Assembly: GCA_029932895.1 (NCBI GenBank) | Contig: JAOZPF010000177.1 | Location: forward strand, 1 to 6,351 | Direction: 5' to 3' | DNA length: 6,351 nt | Origin: Anaerolineae bacterium | GTDB lineage: Bacteria > Chloroflexota > Anaerolineae > B4-G1 > DUEL01 | Part shown: positions 1 to 5,458 of the stretch, piece after piece | Numbering within the stretch: the stretch's first letter is position 1 | How the letters are laid out: the number at the start of each line of letters is the position of its first letter | Translations under genes and position numbers: made by a program | The notes under the pieces: model-generated | What the model saw: the letters and a program-made list of their open reading frames with translations, nothing else | Database searches by the model: none | Told to the model about the DNA's origin: nothing

Positions 1-22
1 AGAGACGCGCCTGTCCCCTCAT
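1..22 (-). CDS. Possible start of the next minus-strand gene (seven codons only)
   Basis: On the minus strand the response-regulator stop is written TGATG, so its last base is also the first base of an ATG that opens a frame to the window edge (M-R-G-Q-A-R-L). One-base stop/start overlaps of this kind are typical of translationally coupled genes. Single-domain response regulators are often followed by a histidine kinase or another signalling protein, but seven codons do not allow any family to be named. There is no clear Shine-Dalgarno sequence, so translation would depend on coupling. It could equally be a chance ATG. Confidence 0.25.
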
Positions 23-387
23 CAAAGGAAAGAAGCAATTTGTGAGGGAAGGGCGTCCACATCGACGGGCTTCTGGATGTAGCCGTCACACCCGGCCTCT
101 ATGGTCCGCTCCCGATCACCTTTCATCACATTGGCCGTCAGGGCAACGATGGGCACGCCCGCCATACCTGGCAAGCTACGCAGGCGGCGGACCATCTCGT
201 ACCCATCGACCTCCGGCAGGTTGATATCCAACAGGACCAGATCGGGGGGAGAGGTTCTGACCTTGGCGAGGCCGGTAGGACCATCAGCGGCCTCTTCGAC
301 GGTATATCCTTCCGCCTCCAACACACGCCGCACGAGCAGTCGATTCGACTCGTTATCCTCTATGTAAAGAATCCTCACCTCGCTCAT
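22..387 (-). CDS. Single-domain response regulator (CheY/DivK-like receiver)
   Basis: A 121-residue protein made of one receiver domain with no output domain. It is expected to act in the cytoplasm as a phosphorylation-dependent switch or phosphotransfer intermediate for a histidine kinase. All family landmarks are visible: the acidic pair E10-D11 (IEDNESN) that binds Mg2+, phospho-acceptor D54 in LVLLDINLPEVDG, switch Thr T84 in VALTAN, and conserved K106 in YIQKPVD. The IEDNE..N start and ALTA..M pattern resemble receivers associated with hybrid kinases and the DivK group. The ATG at 387 is supported by a GAGG sequence six bases upstream. The kinase partner is not in the window, though a frame overlapping its stop could begin the next gene. 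A promoter and a structured leader lie upstream, suggesting transcription independent of the lipoprotein gene. The output target cannot be inferred. Confidence 0.95.
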   Translation of the reverse strand: MSEVRILYIEDNESNRLLVRRVLEAEGYTVEEAADGPTGLAKVRTSPPDLVLLDINLPEVDGYEMVRRLRSLPGMAGVPIVALTANVMKGDRERTIEAGCDGYIQKPVDVDALPSQIASFL

Positions 388-435
388 CCATCACCTCAAA
401 GGTATCCCTCACCGTGACTGTTCGGGCTGCCTCTT

Positions 436-505
436 CTCAGTCTCATCTCCCATAAAGAGGCGGGGGAGCACGACCCCCCATCTCCCGCCGGAAAGATGAG
501 CTGAG
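436..505 (-). promoter_or_regulatory. Long imperfect hairpin in the response-regulator leader
   Basis: Read on the minus strand, CTCAGCTCATCT (505-494) can pair with AGATGAG-A-CTGAG (448-436), giving 12 base pairs with one bulged base. Nested inside, GGCGGG (489-484) can pair with CCCGCC (464-459). A competing stem, GGGGG (478-474) with CCCCC (466-462), uses the same C-run, so two inner folds exclude each other. No U-run follows, so it does not look like an intrinsic terminator. It lies between the predicted promoter (-10 at 525-530) and the start codon at 387, placing it in the mRNA leader. I do not recognise it as a known riboswitch class. The pairing is visible; the regulatory role is inferred. 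Confidence 0.4.
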
Positions 506-524
506 CTTTCATCCCTCGCTTTCA

Positions 525-533
525 ATTATAGCA
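525..533 (-). promoter_or_regulatory. Extended -10 promoter for the response regulator
   Basis: The minus strand reads TGCTATAAT, a perfect -10 hexamer with the TGn extension directly in front. No good -35 hexamer is found 16-18 bases upstream, which fits an extended -10 promoter or one that needs an activator. Transcription would begin near 518, giving a leader of about 130 bases before the response-regulator ATG. It lies downstream of the lipoprotein stop, so the regulator need not depend on read-through. Confidence 0.5.
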
Positions 534-551
534 CAACTCCCGATAAAGGCG

Positions 552-585
552 ACTGTACCTCATCATTACAGTTCGGTTACAACTG
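552..585. repeat. Overlapping inverted repeats at the -35 position (operator candidate)
   Basis: ACTGTA (552-557) and TACAGT (567-572) form a perfect inverted repeat with a 9-base gap. The second arm is shared with another pair, CAGTT (569-573) and AACTG (581-585). Relative to the predicted start near 518 on the minus strand, the first palindrome spans about -34 to -54, where a -35 element is missing and a class II activator would bind. It resembles a LexA box superficially, but the CTGT-to-ACAG spacing is 11 rather than 8. The role is inferred. Confidence 0.3.
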
Positions 586-611
586 ATCGGAAAGGGGGAA
601 AAACCCAAACT

Positions 612-1418
612 CTACGGGGGAGGACCAAAATGACGAAGGACGATCTCCTGACCCTCTGGCCCGATGACCCACTGGGCAAAAGCTCTGACCTCGCCCAGCG
701 GCTCGGCGAGTGCAACCAGGCGCAAGGGGTAAGCCAATGGGTTCTCGTTCAGCGTGTCCCGGGAGGGGACAACCCCTGCGACAGGGATGGCCCGCACACT
801 GGGTTCCAGCCGATCCAGGGAGACGTACCCGATAGCCCCCGCTGTGGACGCCACATATGCCAGGACCCCATCACTATCCGGCGCGACCAGCGCCGTGAGC
901 GTCACGTCGCGACCGTCCATCACAGCCGCCTCAAAGACATTCCGCAAGCCAGCGCCCGCCTCCCGGCTGACGATCTGGATCGGGGCCCCGCCCGCCCACT
1001 CCCCAACGCGGCCGCTAAACACCTCCCGCAGTTCAGCCAGGTCAAGCCCGTCCGTGGGTACGGACGGGTGGACGATGACAGCGATCCCGTCGGTGGCAAA
1101 CGGGACTGACCAGAGAGGCCCTCCACTCACCCACGAGAGAGCCGCCAAGTCGGCTCTGCCGGCCCGCAATTCGTCCTCCGCCGCCGCGGCGTCGAACACG
1201 GTCACCTCCACCGTGACCCACGTCCGCTCTTCCTGGTAGGCAAGGGCCAACTCCTCGACCACCGGCGCGCACGCATCCGAGGCCACGACCCGCAGCAGGA
1301 CCGGTTCGCGAGTGACGGTGAGGGGTTGAGAGGAACAGGCGGTCAGGAGGATTAGCAGCAGGAAGAGGCGGACGGGGAAACGGGGGGGAGGAGATGAGGG
1401 GCAAGGGGAACAAGGCAT
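612..1418 (-). CDS. PstS-like substrate-binding lipoprotein
   Basis: A 268-residue exported lipoprotein of the PBP-like (phosphate/anion-binding) superfamily. The N-terminus has arginines at R13 and R17, a hydrophobic segment (about 18-26) and a lipobox LTAC with the lipidated cysteine at C28. The mature part shows the family layout: the first lobe from about 41, VFSGRVGEWAGG (133-144), the SREAGAGLRNVFE stretch (151-163) where PstS has its R..GSGT..F phosphate loop, and GAIGYVSLDRL (194-204) near the hinge. The first phosphate loop, normally a GSxT-type motif, is replaced by ASDACAPVVEE (46-56), so the ligand may not be phosphate. The frame extends further upstream into uppP, but the ATG at 1418 is preferred because the signal peptide follows it and the uppP stop is five bases away, implying coupling. 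No permease or ATPase gene is nearby. Confidence 0.85.
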   Translation of the reverse strand: MPCSPCPSSPPPRFPVRLFLLLILLTACSSQPLTVTREPVLLRVVASDACAPVVEELALAYQEERTWVTVEVTVFDAAAAEDELRAGRADLAALSWVSGGPLWSVPFATDGIAVIVHPSVPTDGLDLAELREVFSGRVGEWAGGAPIQIVSREAGAGLRNVFEAAVMDGRDVTLTALVAPDSDGVLAYVASTAGAIGYVSLDRLEPSVRAIPVAGVVPSRDTLNENPLAYPLRLVALAEPLGEVRAFAQWVIGPEGQEIVLRHFGPPP

Positions 1419-1423
1419 AATGG

Positions 1424-2245
1424 CTACACCACCAAGAGGGCGTAGAAAAGAGCAGCGACTCCGAACAGGGCGCAGTAAAGAGCAAAGGGGTAGAGAGAAC
1501 GACGGCGGAGGTAGCGCAGCAGAAAGTGGATACAACCCAGGCCAGAGAGAAGAGCAGCCAGGAACCCCACCGCCAGCACGGGAGCCTGGGCTACCAAGCC
1601 CCCGCTCTGCGCCAGGTCCAGGAGCTGAACCGCCCCCGCGCCGAGGATAATTGGCGCAGCCAGCAAGAAGCTAAAGCGGGCGGCGGATTCGCGGCCCAGA
1701 CCGCGCCCCATCCCGGCAGCGATAGTCGAACCGGAGCGGGAGATGCCGGGGAATATCGCCGCCGCCTGGGCCAGGCCGATCAGCAGCGCATCCATCCACG
1801 AGAGAGCAGCGCCCTTCTCTCTGGTCGGTCTCCGCCGCAGTGTGAGCTCGCCCAGGACTAGCACCCCCGCCGTGACCAACAGAAAACCGGCAGCCGCCAC
1901 AGGACGGGCAAACATGCGCTCGAAAAAGCTCTCGCACAGCCCGCCGAGCAGGACCGCCGGAACAGTCGCCACAAGGAGCAGCGCCAGCAAGCGAGCCTGG
2001 GGGTCGGCAAGGGAGCGGCTCCGCAGCGCAGACCGACCGCCTCGCAGCAGCGCCACCCAGTCCTGCCAGAAGTAACCCACAACAGCAAACGCCGTCCCCC
2101 AGTGAACCAGCACGTCGAACGGCAGACCGGGCGCGGGCCAGCCCAACATCCAGGGGACCAGCACCAGATGTCCAGAGCTGCTGACGGGCAGAAACTCGGT
2201 GCTCCCCTGCAAAAGGCCCAAAAGCAATGCCTGGATCAAAGACAA
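1424..2245 (-). CDS. uppP: Undecaprenyl-diphosphate phosphatase (BacA/UppP family)
   Basis: A 273-residue integral membrane enzyme that dephosphorylates undecaprenyl pyrophosphate to the monophosphate, recycling the carrier lipid for peptidoglycan and other envelope polymers. It can confer bacitracin tolerance. The (E/Q)xxxE motif is Q13-G-S-T-E17 and runs into FLPVSSSGH (18-26). The second signature, PGISRSGST, is at 166-174 with R170 matching the essential arginine of the Escherichia coli protein. Several hydrophobic helices span the length, and the size is normal for the family. The frame is open further upstream, but that stretch reads through the tandem repeats and is not UppP-like. The TTG at 2245 aligns with the family N-terminus and has GAAAGGAG seven bases upstream. 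The stop lies five bases before the binding lipoprotein start, so the two are probably co-translated. Confidence 0.96.
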   Translation of the reverse strand: MSLIQALLLGLLQGSTEFLPVSSSGHLVLVPWMLGWPAPGLPFDVLVHWGTAFAVVGYFWQDWVALLRGGRSALRSRSLADPQARLLALLLVATVPAVLLGGLCESFFERMFARPVAAAGFLLVTAGVLVLGELTLRRRPTREKGAALSWMDALLIGLAQAAAIFPGISRSGSTIAAGMGRGLGRESAARFSFLLAAPIILGAGAVQLLDLAQSGGLVAQAPVLAVGFLAALLSGLGCIHFLLRYLRRRSLYPFALYCALFGVAALFYALLVV

Positions 2246-2252
2246 GGTGTCG

Positions 2253-2260
2253 CTCCTTTC
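2253..2260 (-). promoter_or_regulatory. Ribosome binding site that fixes the uppP TTG start
   Basis: The minus strand reads GAAAGGAG, followed by a seven-base spacer and TTG. The strength and spacing of this site, together with the family N-terminus SLIQALLLG starting right after, decide for the TTG at 2245 over the in-frame ATG at 2425, which lies inside hypE. Confidence 0.8.
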
Positions 2261-2266
2261 GGCAAA

Positions 2267-2320
2267 GGTGCAAGTTTGCAAGTGTGCAAGTGTGCAAGTG
2301 CGCAAGTGTGCAAGTTGCAA
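2267..2320. repeat. 8-bp tandem array, consensus GTGTGCAA
   Basis: Seven consecutive units fill most of the hypE-uppP gap. They read GTGCAA (truncated), GTTTGCAA, GTGTGCAA, GTGTGCAA, GTGCGCAA, GTGTGCAA and GTTGCAA, followed by a decayed GTGTATGA. Units are eight bases with one short unit at each end. The array ends a few bases before the uppP Shine-Dalgarno sequence. Similar GCAAGT-type arrays are, to my recollection, common between genes in Chloroflexota, but I cannot verify this here. A slippage-prone array in this position could alter hypE-uppP spacing or read-through. No function is demonstrated. Confidence 0.9.
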
Positions 2321-2336
2321 GTGTATGAGGAAATTT

Positions 2337-3362
2337 TCAGCAAATACGTGGCAGTAGCTCTCCCAGGGGCATGTCAAGGATGCGCCGCCCGCCGATGGGG
2401 GTACGCACCAGAACCATTCCCGCATGCTCCTCCACTACAACGCCGATACGGGATGCGTTCTTCCCCAGAGGATGACGGCGCAGCGATTCGAGCGCCGCTT
2501 CCGCCTCCTGCGGCTCCACAAAAGCGACCAGCGTGCCCTCGTTGGCGACGGTCAGAGGGTCGAAGCCAAGCATCTCGCAAGCGGCCGATACCGCCGGCCG
2601 CACCGGCACTGCCGTCTCTTCGATCTCGATGCCCACACCCGCCGCTTCAGCCAGCTCGTTCAACGCCGCCGCCACGCCCCCCCGAGTGGGGTCACGCAAA
2701 CAGTGCGTGTGAGGGGCAGCAGCCAGCAGCGATTCGACCAGCCCGTTGAGCGGGGCGCTATCCGAGACCAGGTCGGTCTCGAAAGCGAGTCCCTCCCGCT
2801 GACTGAGGACCGCGATGCCATGGTCGCCGATGGTGCCGCTGAGGAGCACCACATCGCCGCGCTGGATCTGCTGCGGGCCTATCGTCACCCCCGCCGGCAC
2901 AATGCCCACACCGGCAGTGTTGACGTAGAGACCGTCCCCATGTCCCCGCTCCACCACCTTGGTATCCCCGGTCACCACCTGGACACCCGCCGTGTGGGCC
3001 GCCTCCGCCATCGAGCGCACCACCTGCTCCAAGACCTCCATCTCCAGTCCCTCCTCCAGGATAAAGCCGACGGTGAGCCAGAGAGGGCGCGCGCCGCTCA
3101 TCGCCACGTCGTTGACGGTGCCGTGGACGGCTAGGGAGCCAATGTCGCCACCGGGGAAGAAGAGGGGACGGACGGTGAAGGAATCGGTGCTGAGGGCAAG
3201 TTGGTCTCCTGGTTTCAGGTTGTATGTTTCGAGTTGGATGACAGCCGAGTCGGCCATCTGGCGCAGATACGGATTATCAAGCGGTGGGGCAAAGAGATCG
3301 CGGATCAGGTCGTTCATCATCTTGCCACCAGCACCATGAGCGAGGCGAATTATTTTCCCCAT
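2337..3362 (-). CDS. hypE: Hydrogenase maturation factor HypE (carbamoyl dehydratase)
   Basis: A 341-residue cytoplasmic protein that takes the carbamoyl group from HypF onto its C-terminal cysteine and dehydrates it with ATP to a thiocyanate, the cyanide donor for the [NiFe]-hydrogenase Fe(CN)2CO centre. It belongs to the PurM/SelD fold family. Visible signatures are HGAGGK (9-14), DSFTVRPLFFPGGDIG (60-75), GTVNDVAMSGA (81-91), VTGDTKVV (130-137), RDPTRGGVA (223-231) and NEGT (274-277). The protein ends in the hallmark PRIC, with acceptor cysteine C341 as the very last residue. Length is typical and nothing appears missing. The ATG at 3362 has AGGA seven bases upstream. It follows hypD by 28 bp, and together they form the HypCDE reaction core minus HypC. 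HypF and the hydrogenase subunits are not in this window. Confidence 0.98.
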   Translation of the reverse strand: MGKIIRLAHGAGGKMMNDLIRDLFAPPLDNPYLRQMADSAVIQLETYNLKPGDQLALSTDSFTVRPLFFPGGDIGSLAVHGTVNDVAMSGARPLWLTVGFILEEGLEMEVLEQVVRSMAEAAHTAGVQVVTGDTKVVERGHGDGLYVNTAGVGIVPAGVTIGPQQIQRGDVVLLSGTIGDHGIAVLSQREGLAFETDLVSDSAPLNGLVESLLAAAPHTHCLRDPTRGGVAAALNELAEAAGVGIEIEETAVPVRPAVSAACEMLGFDPLTVANEGTLVAFVEPQEAEAALESLRRHPLGKNASRIGVVVEEHAGMVLVRTPIGGRRILDMPLGELLPRIC

Positions 3363-3390
3363 GGTTATGTCCTATGTTCAAAGTCCGAGG

Positions 3391-4509
3391 TCACACCGGG
3401 CGGCCGCCGTATCGGAAATAGGCCGCGCAGGCTCCCTCGGCGCTGACCATGCAGGGGCCAATGGGGCTCTGCGGCGTGCAGGCCCGGCCAAAGAGTGGGC
3501 ATTCGGTGGGCAGGAGCACACCCCGTAGTATCTCCCCGCAGCGACAGCCGGGCGGGTCGCGGGCTGGCACCACGTCCACGGGGAAGACCAGCGCCGCATC
3601 GAAACGGGCATAACTATCCCGCAACCGCAGGCCGCTGGCGGGGACGACGCCAAAGCCGCGCCACTCGACATCCGCCACCTCGAACACCTGCTCCAACACC
3701 TTCAGCGCCGCGACGTTCCCCTCCGGGCGGACGCTGCGAGCATAAGTGTTGACCACCCGGGGACGTCCCTCCTCCACCATCTCGACCAGCGCCAGAACCG
3801 TGCGCAGGATGTCCAGCGGCTCGAAACCGGCGACGGCGACGGGAATGGCATACCTCTGGGGGAGAAAATGCCAGGCGTCGGAACCGATGACGGTGGTGAC
3901 GTGACCGGGGCCGATGATCCCATCCAGCGCCACCTCGCCTGCGTCAAGAATGGCGCGGGTGGCGGGCGGGGTGAGCTTGTGCGTGCTGAAAATATAAAAG
4001 TTCTCCACCCCCTCCGCTTCCGCCGCCAGCACCGCCGAGCCGATCATCGGCGCGGTGGTCTCAAACCCCACCCCCAAAAAGATCACCGGCCGGTCAGGAT
4101 TCTGGCGGGCGACGCGGAGCGCGTCCAGCGGCGAGTAGACTACCCGCACGTCGGCCCCCTCCGCTTTCGCCTGGGCCAACGAGGTGCGGCTTCCAAGCAC
4201 ACGGATCATGTCGCCAAAGGTGGTCAGGATTACATCCTCCACCTGCGCCAGCGCGATGGCCCGGTCCAGGTCGGTAGCCGAGGTGACACAGACGGGACAA
4301 CCCGGCCCAGAGCGCAGCTCGACGGTGTCGGGCAGGAGGGAGGGGATACCATAGCGCAGTATGGCGTGGGTGTGCCCGCCGCAGAATTCCATCAGTCGTA
4401 CGGAACGTGTGGAACGGGCGCGGATGCTATCGGCCACAGCGCGGGCCGCACGGGGATCGCGGAACTGGCGCGTGAGCGAATCGACGTTCGCTTCCAACTC
4501 TTTTTCCAT
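3391..4509 (-). CDS. hypD: Hydrogenase maturation scaffold HypD
   Basis: A 372-residue cytoplasmic [4Fe-4S] protein. With HypC it forms the scaffold on which the Fe(CN)2CO unit of [NiFe]-hydrogenases is built, receiving cyanide from HypE. Conserved motifs are all present: FCGGHTH with C43 (42-48), GPGCPVCVT with C71 and C74 (68-76), TTFGDM (95-100), GFETTAP (148-154), and STHKL (174-178). The cysteine-rich C-terminal region holds C322, C324, C337, C344, C353 and C361, including GCRCGEILRG and GPCMVS.EGACAAYF, which provide the cluster ligands. The length matches the family. There is no Shine-Dalgarno sequence before the ATG at 4509, and a promoter-like -10 sits only eight bases away, suggesting a leaderless message. 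hypC, the usual partner directly upstream, is absent; a divergent slipin gene occupies that side. Confidence 0.98.
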   Translation of the reverse strand: MEKELEANVDSLTRQFRDPRAARAVADSIRARSTRSVRLMEFCGGHTHAILRYGIPSLLPDTVELRSGPGCPVCVTSATDLDRAIALAQVEDVILTTFGDMIRVLGSRTSLAQAKAEGADVRVVYSPLDALRVARQNPDRPVIFLGVGFETTAPMIGSAVLAAEAEGVENFYIFSTHKLTPPATRAILDAGEVALDGIIGPGHVTTVIGSDAWHFLPQRYAIPVAVAGFEPLDILRTVLALVEMVEEGRPRVVNTYARSVRPEGNVAALKVLEQVFEVADVEWRGFGVVPASGLRLRDSYARFDAALVFPVDVVPARDPPGCRCGEILRGVLLPTECPLFGRACTPQSPIGPCMVSAEGACAAYFRYGGRPV

Positions 4510-4517
4510 AGGACCGC

Positions 4518-4546
4518 AGTCTACAACAAAATGGCCGCGAACGCAA
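4518..4546 (-). promoter_or_regulatory. Predicted hypD promoter (leaderless configuration)
   Basis: On the minus strand TTGCGT (4546-4541), a 17-base spacer, and TAGACT (4523-4518) match the sigma70 consensus reasonably. Only eight bases separate the -10 from the hypD ATG, so the expected start site falls on or just before the initiator codon. This agrees with the missing Shine-Dalgarno sequence. The motif match is visible; the start site and the leaderless mRNA are inferred. Confidence 0.45.
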
Positions 4547-4565
4547 CCTGGGAAAAGAAGCAGGA

Positions 4566-4595
4566 GGCAAGGGGCCAGTTGCCAAAAACAGGCAA
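4566..4595. repeat. Three GGCAA/TTGCC half-sites over the slipin promoter (operator candidate)
   Basis: GGCAA (4566-4570), TTGCC (4579-4583) and GGCAA (4591-4595) alternate in orientation with gaps of 8 and 7 bases, so the middle arm can pair with either neighbour. The outer copies are also a direct repeat AGGCAAG at 25-bp spacing. The middle arm overlaps the predicted -35 hexamer and the right arm lies in the promoter spacer, which suits a repressor. The regulator is unknown. Confidence 0.35.
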
Positions 4596-4607
4596 GCAGA
4601 GTATGAT
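4579..4607 (+). promoter_or_regulatory. Predicted sigma70 promoter of the slipin-hps operon
   Basis: TTGCCA (4579-4584), a 17-base spacer and TATGAT (4602-4607) make a near-consensus vegetative promoter. The start would fall near 4614, leaving a leader of about 55 bases ending in AGGAGGG, placed for the ATG at 4670. It is divergent from the hypD promoter, with 32 bases between the two -35 elements, so the genes could share regulation. Confidence 0.55.
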
Positions 4608-4669
4608 GAGCGTGACGGGTCGGTTAAACGGAGCCGCCCGGGAACACAATTCTCACCAGGAGGGAAGCT

Positions 4670-5449
4670 ATGGAAGGAATGTTTGCTGCAGGTGGCTGCG
4701 TTATCGTCGGACTCGTCACTGTCGTCGGTGTTGTGCTCCTATCGGCGGTCAAGGTCATATATCAATACAAACGGGGTGTGGTCTTTACGCTGGGCAAGTA
4801 CACCGGCACACGCGAACCCGGCCTGACCTTTATCATCCCCATCTTGCAAAGGATGCGCCTGGTCGATATGCGCATCCAGACGGCCGACATCCCCCGCCAG
4901 GAGGTGATGACCAAGGACAACATTCCCATGCTGGTCAATGCGGTGGTCTATTTCAAGGTGATCGACCCGGAGGAGGCAATCATCAAAATCCAGGACTATG
5001 CCTTCGCCGTGCGTCAGTACACCCAGGCGGCGCTACGAGACGTGATCGGCAACAGCGAGATGGACATTGTGCTCACCGAGCGGGAAGAGATCGCCGAGAG
5101 CATCAAAGAGATCGTCGATGCGGAGACCAACGGCTGGGGTATCGACGTCGAGTCGATCAAGATCCAAGAGGTAGAACTGCCGGCCGAGATGAAGCGGGCG
5201 ATGGCCAAGCAGGCAGAGGCGGAGCGGGAACGCCGCGCCGTGATCATCGCTTCACAGGGGGAGCTCTCCGCTTCGGAGAACCTGCGCAAGGCGGCGGAGA
5301 ACCTGTCCAAGAGCAAGGGGGCACTGCACCTGCGCACCCTGCAGACGATCCGCGACATCGCTGCCGACCCCTCGGAAAAGATCATCCTCTTTATCCCTTC
5401 CGACCTGGGCCGCACGCTCGAGAGCTTGGGCGGGGAAAAATCAGAATAA
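4670..5449 (+). CDS. Slipin/stomatin-like SPFH (band 7) membrane protein
   Basis: A 259-residue protein of the prohibitin/stomatin group, which oligomerises on the inner membrane and organises membrane microdomains or partners such as proteases. A single hydrophobic N-terminal segment (about 7-29) anchors it. It is followed by the band 7 domain (about 30-190) with slipin-typical stretches: YKRGVVFTLGKY (33-44), EPGLTFIIPILQ (49-60), DIPRQEVMTKDNIPM (73-87), VVYFKVIDP (92-100), ALRDVIG (121-127) and the helical AKQAEAERERRAVI (179-192). The C-terminal IPSDLGR matches the family tail. The ATG at 4670 has AGGAGGG with six bases from AGGAGG to the ATG. Bacterial slipins are commonly next to NfeD; here an Hps-like gene follows after 9 bp instead. 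Its specific partner is unknown. Confidence 0.93.
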   Translation: MEGMFAAGGCVIVGLVTVVGVVLLSAVKVIYQYKRGVVFTLGKYTGTREPGLTFIIPILQRMRLVDMRIQTADIPRQEVMTKDNIPMLVNAVVYFKVIDPEEAIIKIQDYAFAVRQYTQAALRDVIGNSEMDIVLTEREEIAESIKEIVDAETNGWGIDVESIKIQEVELPAEMKRAMAKQAEAERERRAVIIASQGELSASENLRKAAENLSKSKGALHLRTLQTIRDIAADPSEKIILFIPSDLGRTLESLGGEKSE

Positions 5450-5458
5450 GCGGTCAGC

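Noticed and set aside
436..505. Intrinsic terminator for the lipoprotein transcript
   Set aside because: The hairpin has no U-run on either strand and lies downstream of a strong -10 for the next gene, so a leader element is the better reading.
396..512. 38-codon minus-strand frame (ATG at 512, TGA at 396) ending eight bases before the response-regulator ATG, a possible upstream ORF
   Set aside because: It reads straight through the hairpin, would begin about six bases from the predicted transcript start, has no properly spaced ribosome site, and its low-complexity sequence resembles no protein I know. It is worth rechecking only if conserved in relatives.
552..572. LexA (SOS) box
   Set aside because: The CTGT and ACAG arms are 11 bases apart rather than the 8 of the Escherichia coli-type box.
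1419..1535. Upstream extension of the lipoprotein gene to an ATG at 1535
   Set aside because: The extra 39 residues lie inside uppP in another frame and precede a normal lipoprotein signal peptide. The ATG at 1418 places the signal peptide at the N-terminus.
2246..2425. Upstream extension of uppP to an ATG at 2425
   Set aside because: It would translate the tandem repeats and overlap hypE. The TTG at 2245 has a strong ribosome site and matches the family N-terminus.
2102..3134. Plus-strand frames opposite uppP and hypE
   Set aside because: They are antisense to two firmly identified genes, have low-complexity Arg/Pro-rich translations, and lack ribosome sites.
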